64,000 bases of DNA from Pontiella agarivorans. Lineage in GTDB: Bacteria; Verrucomicrobiota; Kiritimatiellia; Kiritimatiellales; Pontiellaceae. The number at the start of each line of letters is the position of its first letter. The first letter of the stretch is position 1. Shown here one piece after another: positions 26,017 through 35,033 of the stretch. A model generated the notes under the pieces. That model was not told the DNA's origin, did no database searches, and was given only the letters and a program-made list of their open reading frames with translations. The stretch lies in assembly GCF_034531395.1 (NCBI RefSeq), contig NZ_JARVCO010000012.1, positions 434,001-498,000 on the forward strand. The letters run 5' to 3'. Position numbers and translations under genes: made by a program.

Positions 26017-26181
26017 ATGGATAACGATAATGTACAGATCTTCTACGATGGAAACGGAAATGCTGTTGCAGTTCAGATGCCGATCTCAGACTACGAGAAA
26101 ATCATCAAGAGCGCCAAAGATGCGGTTGAAGCCAAGGATGCCATCGCCAAGGCCGTAGACGCCCTTCAGGGCGTTCTCTAA
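26017..26181 (+). CDS. unknown 54-residue protein, third gene of sigma-54 operon
   Basis: A short gene with an excellent AAGGAG ribosome-binding site (26005-26010) and a stop at 26179-26181. Its centre, AVAVQMPISDYEKIIKSAKD, resembles both the N-terminus of the 24186 protein and the PVAVLVPLEDYE strand-helix of Phd/YefM-type antitoxins, but the DNA-binding N-terminus of those antitoxins is absent. The rest is an alanine-rich helix. It lies 39 bp after the membrane-protein gene and just before a strong terminator (26211-26252), closing the operon. Likely a small partner or regulator of the two larger proteins; unproven. Confidence 0.7.
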   Translation: MDNDNVQIFYDGNGNAVAVQMPISDYEKIIKSAKDAVEAKDAIAKAVDALQGVL

Positions 26182-26210
26182 AATCGGGCCTATACCCTCC
26201 GATTAAAGTT

Positions 26211-26252
26211 TTCCAATGCCTGGAGATTCCAGAGGTTGGAAAACTTTTTTTT
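26211..26252 (+). terminator. terminator built from two dispersed 15-bp elements
   Basis: TTCCAATGCCTGGAG (26211-26225) and TTCCAGAGGTTGGAA (26227-26241) form a hairpin whose outer arms, AGTTTTCCAA and TTGGAAAACT, are perfectly complementary. Eight T residues follow (26245-26252). It ends the three-gene operon. Confidence 0.85.
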
Positions 26253-26333
26253 GATATTTTGTTTAAATACCGGAAGGGCGTCCATGTTTTGAATGCGGTC
26301 AACGTCTATTAGAAAACAGGGGACCATTAGCGT

Positions 26334-27950
26334 GTGAGTGGGATACAGACCATAAGCAGAGTGACAAAGGGTCGGGGCCTTCTGGCCGCCGTCGCTGTGC
26401 TCCTGACGGCCGGAAGTATGACCTCCGGGGCGGTCCCGCGGCTGGCCTGTGCCCGGATTGACCGTTTGGTCCAAGATAAACTGGTTGAACTCGATATCCC
26501 GCAGTCGGAAATCTGCACCGATGAAGTTTTTCTTCGACGTGTTTATCTCGACATGATCGGCACGCTTCCGACCGTGAAAGAGGCGGAACAGTTCCTGGCC
26601 AGCAACGCACAGAGTAAGCGTGAAGCCTTAATTGAAGAGTTGTTTGAACGTCCGGAATTTGCCGATTACCGGGCCATGAAGTGGTGCGATCTGCTCCGCG
26701 TGAAGGCCGAATTTCCCAGCAAACTCTGGCCGAATGCCGTACAGGCCTACTATCGTTTTGTCCGTACCGCGCTTTGGAAAAATATGCCCTACGACGAATT
26801 TGCGCGGCTGATGCTCACTTCCAGCGGAAGTAACTTCCGTGCGGCGCCGGTTAATTTCTACCGCGCCATGCCGCAGCGCGAACCCGAACCGATTGCCGGC
26901 ATTGTTGCGCTGACTTTTATGGGCATGCGAACCGATGCCTGGGAGGAAGAGAAACTCAAGGGGATGGCCGCCTTTTTCGGGAAGATCGGATACAAAGGTA
27001 CGGCGGAATGGAAAGAGGAGATTGTATTTCATGATCCCTCCAAAACTTATTGCTATACCGGCACTGCAAAGCCGGTGCCCTGTGTGCTGCCCAATGGAAC
27101 CGCAGTTGAAGTGGGAGACTATGAGGATCCGCGCGTGGCCTTTGCGGACTGGCTGGTCGGTAGTCGCGTGTTTGCAGATAATATGGTCAACCGCATTTGG
27201 TACTGGCTGCTGGGGCGGGGCATCATTCATGAGCCCGATGATATCCGTGCCGGAAATCCGCCGCAGAATCCGGAACTGCTGGCTTTTCTCAGTCAGGAGC
27301 TGGTTTCGAGCGGATATGATCTGCGGCATATTTACCGGATTATTCTGAATTCAAAAACCTATCAGCGCTCATCCATTCACACCGCCGGGAATCTCAATGA
27401 TGAAGAAAATTTTTCGCACTATTCCATTCGGCGGCTCGATGCGGAGGTGCTGATTGACGCCATCTGTCAGATCACGAAAACAACGGAGTCCTATTCTTCC
27501 GATATTCCCGAGCCGTTTACGTTTATTCCGGAAAATGAACGGTCGGTTCGAATTTCCGACGGCAGCATCACCAGTCCTTTTCTGGATCTGTACGGTCGCC
27601 CGTCCCGGGACACGGGATATGTATCTGAACGAAACAACACTCCGTCCGCCGCGCAGAAACTGCACCTGTTGAACTCCTCCCATATTCAGAACAAAATTCT
27701 GAATAATAAAGGACTGTTGGGTATGGAGTACAAAAGGGTCAAAGGAAAAAAGAAACCGCAGGTTCAGTGGAAAAAGCCGGAAGAGGCCATAGAAACTATG
27801 TATCTCACCATTCTTTCACGCTACCCGACGGCAAAGGAAACCAATACGGCAATTGCCTATATTCGGGAAAGCGGACTCAACCGTTATGACGCTTCGGTGG
27901 ATCTGGTCTGGGGGCTGCTCAACAGCAAAGAATTTATTTTCAAGCACTGA
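26334..27950 (+). CDS. DUF1549/DUF1553 secreted protein
   Basis: A 538-residue protein starting at GTG. A signal peptide (~1-32) precedes a DUF1549 domain (~35-240; DEVFLRRVYLDMIGTLPT is its signature) and a DUF1553 domain (~270-525; RVAFADWLV, NRIWYWLLGRGI, PPQNPELLAFLS, and NSKTYQRSS). These domains are abundant in Planctomycetes and Verrucomicrobia but biochemically uncharacterised. Homologues usually carry an N-terminal cytochrome (PSCyt1); this one does not. DUF1501 follows after 18 bp and a PPC protein after that, the standard PVC trio, so the three presumably work together outside the inner membrane. Confidence 0.93.
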   Translation: MSGIQTISRVTKGRGLLAAVAVLLTAGSMTSGAVPRLACARIDRLVQDKLVELDIPQSEICTDEVFLRRVYLDMIGTLPTVKEAEQFLASNAQSKREALIEELFERPEFADYRAMKWCDLLRVKAEFPSKLWPNAVQAYYRFVRTALWKNMPYDEFARLMLTSSGSNFRAAPVNFYRAMPQREPEPIAGIVALTFMGMRTDAWEEEKLKGMAAFFGKIGYKGTAEWKEEIVFHDPSKTYCYTGTAKPVPCVLPNGTAVEVGDYEDPRVAFADWLVGSRVFADNMVNRIWYWLLGRGIIHEPDDIRAGNPPQNPELLAFLSQELVSSGYDLRHIYRIILNSKTYQRSSIHTAGNLNDEENFSHYSIRRLDAEVLIDAICQITKTTESYSSDIPEPFTFIPENERSVRISDGSITSPFLDLYGRPSRDTGYVSERNNTPSAAQKLHLLNSSHIQNKILNNKGLLGMEYKRVKGKKKPQVQWKKPEEAIETMYLTILSRYPTAKETNTAIAYIRESGLNRYDASVDLVWGLLNSKEFIFKH

Positions 27951-27968
27951 GCTTGAAGGAGGCGGGCA

Positions 27969-29300
27969 ATGAAAATGAGAAACGGGTTGGATGCGACACG
28001 TCGCGAAGCCATGGCTCTTGCTGCCACAGGAATGGGCGGTCTGATGCTCGGGGCCCCGTTGGAGGCTTCCGCAATGAAAGACGGCAAGGCAAAAGCTGTC
28101 ATTCAGATCTGGATGTGGGGCGGTCCTTCGCATTTGGATACGTTTGATCCCAAACCGGACGCCGGGGCCGATTACTGCGGGCCCTACACGGCCCCCATCG
28201 AAACCAATGTCAGCGGAATCCGCATCTGTCAGGCGCTGCCGGAATTGGCGAAACACGCGGATAAATATGCCATTATTCGAAGCATGACGCATGGGATTAA
28301 TGCCCATGAAACCGCATCCTACGTCACGCAGACCGGGCGTCCGGTCGGCGGCGATACCTTTCCCTGTGCCGGTGCTGTGGTTTCGCGCTTCAAAGGAGTC
28401 GATGCCGGGTATAAAGGGCTGTTGCCGCCTTACATTGTTCTGACCAAACCTCAAGGCCGTTTCTCGGAGTCGGGCTTTATGGGGCTGCGCTATAAACCGT
28501 TTGCCACCGGCGGCCGGCCGAGCCAGACGCCTTTTACCGTTGAAGGCATTATTCAGAAGGGCATCACTCAGGCACGTCAGGAAAGCCGTCGCGATCTGCT
28601 TGCCGCACTGGATACCTTCGGACGGAGAACTGCGGATAATCCACAGATCAGACACATGAATCTGTGCACTGATCAGGCTTACGAACTGATTCTCGGTGAC
28701 GCCGGGAAAGTGTTCGATATAAAAGATGAGGATCCGAAGCTGCGCGAACGGTATGGCCGCAGCGACTTCGGCGCATCCTGCCTGATTGCCCGCCGGCTTG
28801 TGGAGCAGGGCGTGAAATACATCACCATTAATTATAATTATTCGCCCAATTGGGATTCGCATAAAAAACATTTCGAGGTGATGCGCACCCGTCTGCCGGA
28901 ATTTGATCGCGGTATGGCCACGCTGCTGGATGATCTGCATCAGCGCGGTCTGCTCGATTCCACCATTGTGTGGGCCGGTGGTGAATTCGGTCGCGGTCCG
29001 AAAATTCAGTGGGAAGCCCCGTGGAACGGAGGACGCAGTCACTATGGAAAATGCTTCAGCCACGTGGTCGCCGGCGGCGGATTTCAAGGAGGGCAGGTGG
29101 TTGGCGCCTCGGATGAGACCGGTTCAGAAGTAACGGATCGTCCGGTTTATCCGTGGGATTTGATCGGCAGCATCTATGAACAGCTGGGCATTGACCCGAA
29201 TGCAAAACTGCCGCATCCGCAGGGGATCGATGTCCGTGTGTGTGCAACCGAGGCCGACGGCATTACCATCGGCGGCCGGCTCCGGGAAATCATGTCATGA
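27969..29300 (+). CDS. DUF1501 protein with Tat signal
   Basis: A 443-residue protein whose N-terminus TRREAMALAATGMGGLMLG has the twin arginines, hydrophobic core and A-x-A end of a Tat signal, so it is probably exported folded. The body is a DUF1501 domain of the alkaline-phosphatase/sulfatase superfamily: IQIWMWGGPSHLDTFDPKPDA near residue 40, SMTHGINAHETASYVTQTG, and WAGGEFGRGPKIQ near 335. Family members are widespread in PVC bacteria without an established reaction. The ribosome-binding site is GGAGG at 27958-27962. Its stop codon overlaps the next start (ATGA at 29297-29300), giving a tight operon with DUF1553 and the PPC protein. Confidence 0.93.
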   Translation: MKMRNGLDATRREAMALAATGMGGLMLGAPLEASAMKDGKAKAVIQIWMWGGPSHLDTFDPKPDAGADYCGPYTAPIETNVSGIRICQALPELAKHADKYAIIRSMTHGINAHETASYVTQTGRPVGGDTFPCAGAVVSRFKGVDAGYKGLLPPYIVLTKPQGRFSESGFMGLRYKPFATGGRPSQTPFTVEGIIQKGITQARQESRRDLLAALDTFGRRTADNPQIRHMNLCTDQAYELILGDAGKVFDIKDEDPKLRERYGRSDFGASCLIARRLVEQGVKYITINYNYSPNWDSHKKHFEVMRTRLPEFDRGMATLLDDLHQRGLLDSTIVWAGGEFGRGPKIQWEAPWNGGRSHYGKCFSHVVAGGGFQGGQVVGASDETGSEVTDRPVYPWDLIGSIYEQLGIDPNAKLPHPQGIDVRVCATEADGITIGGRLREIMS

Positions 29301-31630
29301 GCGCCGTTTCCAAAGGTTGGAAAATCGGGTTGGTCCTGCTGTTGGCTGTAGCGGCACAGGCATCGAATGAACCGCACATCGGTTTTGCCTATCCGGCCGG
29401 TGCACAGCAGGGTACTTCCTTTGAGATGCTGATCGGCGGTCAGTATTTCAAGGGAGCAACCAATGTGTTTGTCAGCGGCGAAGGCGTCTCTGTTGAGATT
29501 CAGCAGTTTTCGGTCCGCTATGAGCCGCGGCGGATCAATAATCTTTTCAATAACTATGAAAACACCCGGGCCTCCCTTAAAGAGGCCAGAGAAAAGGGGG
29601 ATGCGGAACAGATCAAAAAACTCCAACAGCGTTTCGATCGGGCGGAGGAGCAGCTGCGGGTGGCCGATGCCCCGCCCGGTGTAGACCGTTTCGACCGCAA
29701 GGCGATGCGGAAGTTTTATGGCTACAATAAGAAGGAACAGTTTAATCCGCAGCTTCAGGACCGTCTGCGCGTACGGGTAACCGTTGCGGAAAATGCACCG
29801 TCCGGCGAGCGCGAGCTGCGCGTTTATACGCCGTCGGGGCTTTCCAATCCGTTCTGCTTTCAGGTCGGTACGCTGGAGGAAGTGAGAGAACACGAACCCA
29901 ACGACGATCACATGAAACCGAATCTCCAGACCGTTCCCGTTCCGTCGGTCATCAATGGTCAGGTGCGGCCCGGCGATATGGACCACTTCCGGTTTCAGGC
30001 GCAAAAAGGCGATTCCATTGTCGTCGATGTAAACGCCCGGCGGATTATTCCCTATCTGGCCGACGCGGTGCCCGGCTGGTTCCAGGCAGTGGTTGCGCTG
30101 TACGACGAGGACGGTAACGAAGTGGCCTATCAGGACGACTATAAATTCAATCCGGACCCGGTGCTGTTTTTTGATGTTCCGGAGACGGGTACCTACACCC
30201 TGTCGATCCGGGATTCGATCTACCGCGGCCGCGAGGATTTTATCTACCGCATCGCCATCGGTGAACTGCCGTTTATCACCTCGATTTTTCCGCTGGGTGC
30301 CCGGAAAGGCGAACGGGTGGATATTGCGCTCACCGGACGTAATCTTCCGAAATCGCGGCTGACTGGAAAACTGCCGGACGACGGAACCGACCTGCGCCAT
30401 GTCTCCGTCCGGAAAGAGGGGTACCGCTCCAACCCGATGCCTTTTGCCATCGGGGAGCTGCCCGAAGCTTTTGAAGCGGAACCGAACAGTTCACCGGCCG
30501 AGGGGGAACCCGTGGAACGGCCGCTGCTGATCAACGGGCGGATTCAGCAGCAGGGCGACCGCGACGTCTACCGTTTTTATGCCGAAGCCGGCGATTCGGT
30601 ATCCGTTGAAGTCATTGCACGCCGCTTGAACTCCCCGCTGGATTCCGTCATCAGTCTCTCGGGACCCGGGCTCGAAAAACCGGTTCGGAACGACGATTAT
30701 GTGGTCAAAGACAAAAGCCACCTCTATCTCGGTGCGGGCCTGGTTACGCACCACGCCGATTCCTATCTCACGCAGAACCTTCCGGAATCCGGAACCTACT
30801 ATGTTGAGATTGCCGATGCTCAGGGTAACGGCGGCCACGATTACGGCTACCGCCTGCGCATCAGCAAAGCCAGCCCCGACTTTTCGTTGCGCATGGAACC
30901 TTCCGGCATGCATATCGGCCCCGGCGGAACCGCCGTTTTCACCGTCAGGGCAAGCCGCAAAGACGGTTTCAGGGAACAGATCACACTTTCGGCGGACGAG
31001 CTTCCCGAAGGATTTGTGATGAGCCGGGCCGAGATTGCAGCCGGTTCGGATCTCGCCCGTTTCACCATCACCGCACCGAAAAAGATGGCCGGAAAACTGG
31101 TCAGTCCGCAGATCATCGGAACCGCGATGATCAACGGCGAAGCCATCGTGCATACGGCGGTTCCTGTCGATGACCAGATGCAGGCCTATCTCTATCGTCA
31201 TCTCGTTCCGGCCCGCGAGCTGGTGCTGGCTCCGGTAGAAAAACGCCCGCCCGTTCTTTTTCATGCAAAAGTCCCCAAATCCGGAATCATTGAGTTGGTC
31301 GCCGGCCGTGAAACCCGCATCAGTTTCGAAGGCACCATTATCGGGAAACAGCGCGGTTACAGCGTCAAACTCGATCATCCGCCCGAAGGATTCTCCACCG
31401 CGAAAAACGGATGGATCGGAAAAAAACGCATCAAAACCAAAAAGAAAGACGGCCGGGATGAATGGCATAAACACGAGGCCTGGGGCTCTATCATGATTGC
31501 GGTCGATGAATCCATCGAACCCGGCACCGAACTCAGTCTCGTGGTCTCCGCCGAAGTTAAACGCGGCCAGGAAAAAATCTACTACCCCGCGCCTGCGATC
31601 CCGGTCAAAGTCGTCGAATCCCGCGACTGA
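29297..31630 (+). CDS. secreted protein with PPC (pre-peptidase C-terminal) domains
   Basis: A 777-residue protein. I start it at 29297, in a 4-bp overlap with the DUF1501 stop and directly at the signal peptide; the frame is open upstream but inside DUF1501. Cleavage is likely after AAQASN (~23). An IPT/Ig-like beta domain (FAYPAGAQQGTSFEMLIGG) is followed by a helical insert (~75-130) and two PPC domains, recognisable by NGQVRPGDMDHFRFQAQKGD (~230) and NGRIQQQGDRDVYRFYA (~415). C-terminal beta domains follow. PPC domains are beta-sandwiches that help secretion or substrate binding. It is the third member of the DUF1553-DUF1501-PPC trio. A copy of the dispersed 15-bp element (29308-29322) lies within its signal-peptide codons. 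Confidence 0.9.
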   Translation: MSAVSKGWKIGLVLLLAVAAQASNEPHIGFAYPAGAQQGTSFEMLIGGQYFKGATNVFVSGEGVSVEIQQFSVRYEPRRINNLFNNYENTRASLKEAREKGDAEQIKKLQQRFDRAEEQLRVADAPPGVDRFDRKAMRKFYGYNKKEQFNPQLQDRLRVRVTVAENAPSGERELRVYTPSGLSNPFCFQVGTLEEVREHEPNDDHMKPNLQTVPVPSVINGQVRPGDMDHFRFQAQKGDSIVVDVNARRIIPYLADAVPGWFQAVVALYDEDGNEVAYQDDYKFNPDPVLFFDVPETGTYTLSIRDSIYRGREDFIYRIAIGELPFITSIFPLGARKGERVDIALTGRNLPKSRLTGKLPDDGTDLRHVSVRKEGYRSNPMPFAIGELPEAFEAEPNSSPAEGEPVERPLLINGRIQQQGDRDVYRFYAEAGDSVSVEVIARRLNSPLDSVISLSGPGLEKPVRNDDYVVKDKSHLYLGAGLVTHHADSYLTQNLPESGTYYVEIADAQGNGGHDYGYRLRISKASPDFSLRMEPSGMHIGPGGTAVFTVRASRKDGFREQITLSADELPEGFVMSRAEIAAGSDLARFTITAPKKMAGKLVSPQIIGTAMINGEAIVHTAVPVDDQMQAYLYRHLVPARELVLAPVEKRPPVLFHAKVPKSGIIELVAGRETRISFEGTIIGKQRGYSVKLDHPPEGFSTAKNGWIGKKRIKTKKKDGRDEWHKHEAWGSIMIAVDESIEPGTELSLVVSAEVKRGQEKIYYPAPAIPVKVVESRD
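29308..29322. repeat. dispersed 15-bp element in signal-peptide codons
   Basis: Perfect copy with centre AAGGT, encoding SKGWK just after the start codon; identical to the copy at 41134 in topB. Confidence 0.8.
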
Positions 31631-32019
31631 ACAGCGCGTATGAGACGCGCTGATCTGTGCTGAAGCGCTCGATAACCGCGTGCCGCTGGAAAGGGGCAAC
31701 GTCCCCGTTGACCGGTGTCCGTTTAGCTTTTATCGTTTCGGACATGGCGGTTCATGTCTCTTCGGTAAATTTCAGAACGGCCTGTGGCTTACAGTAATAC
31801 CATTTACTAAAACATTCCGGTCTTAACGACAGAGTTATTCCGCGCAGAGACGCAAAGCCATTTATGACTGAATTTCTCTGCGTCCTCAGCGCCTCTGCGC
31901 GGGATCAAATTTATACCGGATAGTTTTAACGTTTGGTATAATTTATTCGATAGTGAAAACGCAGGTTTGATGATTTCTTACTGCTGACTGTTGCCGGAAA
32001 TGCTTTATAGTGGAGCCCT
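31631..32019. other. 389-bp intergenic region
   Basis: No gene is visible. It holds the GCAGAG-type inverted repeat at 31840-31902 and otherwise unremarkable sequence before the methyltransferase start. No clear terminator for the PPC operon is seen. Confidence 0.5.
31840..31902. repeat. inverted repeat of the 'gcgcagagacgc' type
   Basis: CCGCGCAGAGACGCAAAG (31840-31857) is followed, after 15 bp, by an inverted and longer version (31873-31902) containing CTCTGCGTCCTCAGCGCCTC. Near-identical strings of this type (GCAGAGGCGCAGAGACGCAGAG) are scattered as non-coding repeats in many unrelated bacterial genomes, to my knowledge without an assigned function. Confidence 0.7.
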
Positions 32020-34749
32020 ATGAATGCAGTAGAAATTGAACAGGCGATCAGTGAACTGGCGGAGCTCCCTTTTGATGCGGCGGAGTTTCCGTATGCGTTT
32101 TTGACGGCCTTTGGAAACAAGGCGACGACGATTAAGCGGCTGCGGGCGGGTTCGACCAATAAATCCGATATCGGCGGGGTACTGCAGACGAATAACATCC
32201 ATTTGAAAATCTGCGAAAACGGGGCGGTTGATGAAACGCTGAAGGCCCTGCGCGAAAGTCCGGCCACGAAAAATGGCAAGGTGAAGTTTATTCTCGCCAC
32301 GGACGGCGAACTGTTCGCGGCGGAAGACCTTAATTCCGGGGATGTGATTTCCTGTGATTATAAAAAATTTCCGGATCATTTCGGCTTTTTTCTGTCGCTG
32401 GCGGGCATCAGCACGGTCCAGCAGATCCGCGAAAGTGCGTTCGATATCAAAGCCACGGGTCGTCTGAACCGCCTGTATGTTCAGTTGCTGAAAGACAACC
32501 CCGACTGGGGCGCGGCGGACAAGCGGACCGAAATGAACCATTTTATGGCGCGGCTGATTTTCTGTTTTTTCGCGGAAGATACCGATATTTTCAGACGCCC
32601 CGACCTGTTTACCGACACGGTGGAGCGCATGAGTGCGTCGGACGCCTCGAACACCCATGAGATTATCCAGGAATTGTTCCGCGCCATGAACACAAAATTT
32701 GAGGAACGCGAGATCGCCGGAATTGCGCGCTGGGCCAGGGAGCTGCCCTATGTCAACGGCGGGCTGTTTTCCGGCAGTATGGCCGTGCCGAAATTCACGC
32801 GCATTGCGCGTTCCTATCTGCTGCACATCGGAAGCCTGAACTGGAAAAAGATCAATCCCGATATTTTCGGGTCGATGATTCAGGCGGTGGCGGACGATGA
32901 AGAGCGCGGACAACTGGGGATGCACTACACCTCGGTGCCGAATATCCTCAAAGTGCTGAATCCGCTCTTTCTGGATGAGCTGCGCGAACAGCTGGCGGCG
33001 GCGGGCGACAATCCCCGTAAACTGATCAATCTGCGTAAAAGACTTGCTAAAATCCGCGTGTTCGATCCCGCCTGCGGCTCCGGTAACTTTCTGGTGATTG
33101 CCTATAAACAGATGCGCGAAATCGAGGCCGAAATCAATCGGCGGCGAAAAGAGCCTGAAAACCGCAGTGTGATTCCGCTCACCAACTTCCGCGGCATTGA
33201 GATCCGCGATTTTTCGGCGGAGATTGCGCGGCTGGCGCTGATTATTGCCGAATACCAATGCGACGTGCTTTATCGCGGCCAGAAAGAGGCCATTCAGGAT
33301 TTTCTGCCGCTGCGACGCGACAACTGGATCACCTGTGCCAATGCGCTGCAGGTTGATTGGTTGAGCATCTGCCCGCCGACCGGAACCGGCGTAAAACACC
33401 GCGCCGACGATTTGTTCCAAACTCCGCTCGATCAGGCCGAAATCGATTTTGAAAACGAGGGCGGTGAAACCTATATCTGCGGCAATCCGCCTTATATTGG
33501 AAGAAGGAATCAAGATAAGAAACAGAAGGCGGATCTAAAAGCGTTGTTAGCTTCCAAAGTTCGTTCGAGCGCGTCCTTGGATTACGTTTTTGGATGGCTG
33601 GAAAAGGCTTCGGACTTCATTGTCCAGCAGGGTGGAGAATTTGCTTTTGTAACAACAAATTCAGTAACACAAGGTACTCAAATTCCAATATATTGGCCGC
33701 ATCTTTTCTCAAAAGGACTCGAAATCACTTTTGCCCATCGCTCGTTTAAATGGTCAAACAACGCTGCTCATAATGCAGGCGTTACGGTTGTTGTTATCGG
33801 AGTTGGTACAACCAGGAAGGCTAAAAAAATATACGATGGAGAACTTGTTCAGGAAGTGGCAGAAATAAATCCGTACCTGTTGTCTGGCTCTGCCGTTGTT
33901 GTAACAACCGCAAGCAAACCAATTTCTCAAGTCCACAGAATGAACTATGGCAATCTACCTGGTGATGGCAATCATCTGTCTTTGTCTCAAAGAGAAAAGG
34001 ATGATCTTCTGCGACAGCATCCTGAGGTTGCAAAGCTTATTCTTCCTCTTTATGGTGCCCAAGAATTCATAAAAGGTCTAAAACGCTATTGCATATGGAT
34101 CGACGATGATGATCTGGAAATGGCACTTCGTGTGCCTGAAATTGCATCCAGAATTGAGAGAGTGAAGCAAACTCGTAAGGACAGCAAAGATCCAAGCTAC
34201 AATGCATTGGCTTCCCGGCCTCATCAATATCGAGACCGTAATCTTGCCGAAAGGCTTACCATTTTAGCACCTCAAGTTTCCTCTGAGTCTCGTGACTATC
34301 TTCCCACAACGGTAATAGAGGGACGAACAGGAACGACGAATCAAGCATTCGCCCTCTACGACGCGCCGCTGTGGAATATGGCGCTGATTGCCTCGCGCAT
34401 TCATCTGGTTTGGATCGCTACCGTTTGCGGGAAAATGAAAACCGATTTTCGCTATTCCAACACGTTGGGGTGGAACACGTTTCCTGTTCCGCCGCTGACG
34501 GAGAAGAACAAGGCGGATCTGACGCGCTGTGCGGAAAATATTCTGTTGGCGCGGGAAGCGCATTTTCCGGCGACGATTGCGGATTTGTATGCGCCCGACA
34601 AAATGCCCGAAAACCTGCGGGCGGCGCATGAGCAGAATGATGAGGTGCTGGAGCGCATCTACATCGGCCGGCGCTTCCGGAATGATACCGAGCGGCTGGA
34701 AAAGCTGTTTGAGCTCTACACGAAGATGACGGAGGGGAAGGATGGGTAA
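32020..34749 (+). CDS. class I SAM-dependent DNA methyltransferase (large, MmeI-like architecture)
   Basis: A 909-residue protein. The SAM-binding motif I, VFDPACGSGNFLVIAY, is at about residues 347-362, and the catalytic NPPY motif of an N6-adenine (gamma-type) methyltransferase is at 488-491. A helical region (~150-345) precedes the catalytic domain, and the part after NPPY should contain target recognition. I see no PD-(D/E)XK motif in the N-terminal 150 residues, so this copy probably only methylates. Codons ~495-775 (33500-34350) are roughly 40-47% GC in most 60-base blocks I counted, against about 60% on either side, suggesting an exchanged recognition domain. It is the first gene of a defence-type cluster with a helicase and a GIY-YIG nuclease downstream. 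Target sequence unknown. Confidence 0.92.
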   Translation: MNAVEIEQAISELAELPFDAAEFPYAFLTAFGNKATTIKRLRAGSTNKSDIGGVLQTNNIHLKICENGAVDETLKALRESPATKNGKVKFILATDGELFAAEDLNSGDVISCDYKKFPDHFGFFLSLAGISTVQQIRESAFDIKATGRLNRLYVQLLKDNPDWGAADKRTEMNHFMARLIFCFFAEDTDIFRRPDLFTDTVERMSASDASNTHEIIQELFRAMNTKFEEREIAGIARWARELPYVNGGLFSGSMAVPKFTRIARSYLLHIGSLNWKKINPDIFGSMIQAVADDEERGQLGMHYTSVPNILKVLNPLFLDELREQLAAAGDNPRKLINLRKRLAKIRVFDPACGSGNFLVIAYKQMREIEAEINRRRKEPENRSVIPLTNFRGIEIRDFSAEIARLALIIAEYQCDVLYRGQKEAIQDFLPLRRDNWITCANALQVDWLSICPPTGTGVKHRADDLFQTPLDQAEIDFENEGGETYICGNPPYIGRRNQDKKQKADLKALLASKVRSSASLDYVFGWLEKASDFIVQQGGEFAFVTTNSVTQGTQIPIYWPHLFSKGLEITFAHRSFKWSNNAAHNAGVTVVVIGVGTTRKAKKIYDGELVQEVAEINPYLLSGSAVVVTTASKPISQVHRMNYGNLPGDGNHLSLSQREKDDLLRQHPEVAKLILPLYGAQEFIKGLKRYCIWIDDDDLEMALRVPEIASRIERVKQTRKDSKDPSYNALASRPHQYRDRNLAERLTILAPQVSSESRDYLPTTVIEGRTGTTNQAFALYDAPLWNMALIASRIHLVWIATVCGKMKTDFRYSNTLGWNTFPVPPLTEKNKADLTRCAENILLAREAHFPATIADLYAPDKMPENLRAAHEQNDEVLERIYIGRRFRNDTERLEKLFELYTKMTEGKDG

Positions 34750-34771
34750 TGCGGAAATCCTGTTCGGCGGG

Positions 34772-34821
34772 GCAGGCTGGAAACCTGCGGTACGATTGCC
34801 GTACCGCCCGCATCCTGCGGG
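34772..34821. repeat. three tandem perfect hairpins
   Basis: Stems of 5, 6 and 6 bp with loops of 7, 7 and 3 nt directly adjoin (34772-34788, 34788-34806, 34807-34821). They could terminate the methyltransferase transcript or be a REP-like element; there is no T tract. Confidence 0.55.
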
Positions 34822-35001
34822 CCCTCGAAACTGCCATGATGGCGGCGACACGTGCGTTTCTCAGGGTTGCCATTCTCTTCGGTCATTGCTTTCGTTTCGA
34901 ACGCCTCGCTGCGCGTCCAGCCTGTTACGCGCAGGGACACAACCCCACTTTAATCTAACGGAATCCGGTACCATTGGATCGTGCAGATCATATAATTCCG
35001 T

Positions 35002-35033
35002 TTTTAATTATGGCGAATTCGCCGTAATTAAAA
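35002..35033. promoter_or_regulatory. 32-bp near-perfect palindrome before KilA-N gene
   Basis: TTTTAATTATGGCGAA and TTCGCCGTAATTAAAA are complementary except for one pair. It lies 18 bp before the KilA-N start codon, between it and the hairpin series, and is a natural operator candidate for a KilA-N or RhuM DNA-binding protein. With a GGCGAA stem it could also fold as RNA. Confidence 0.5.

Noticed and set aside
32020-32470. N-terminal nuclease in the methyltransferase (type IIG enzyme)
   Set aside because: No PD-(D/E)XK signature is visible; the nearby ATDGELFAAEDL lacks the E-x-K part.
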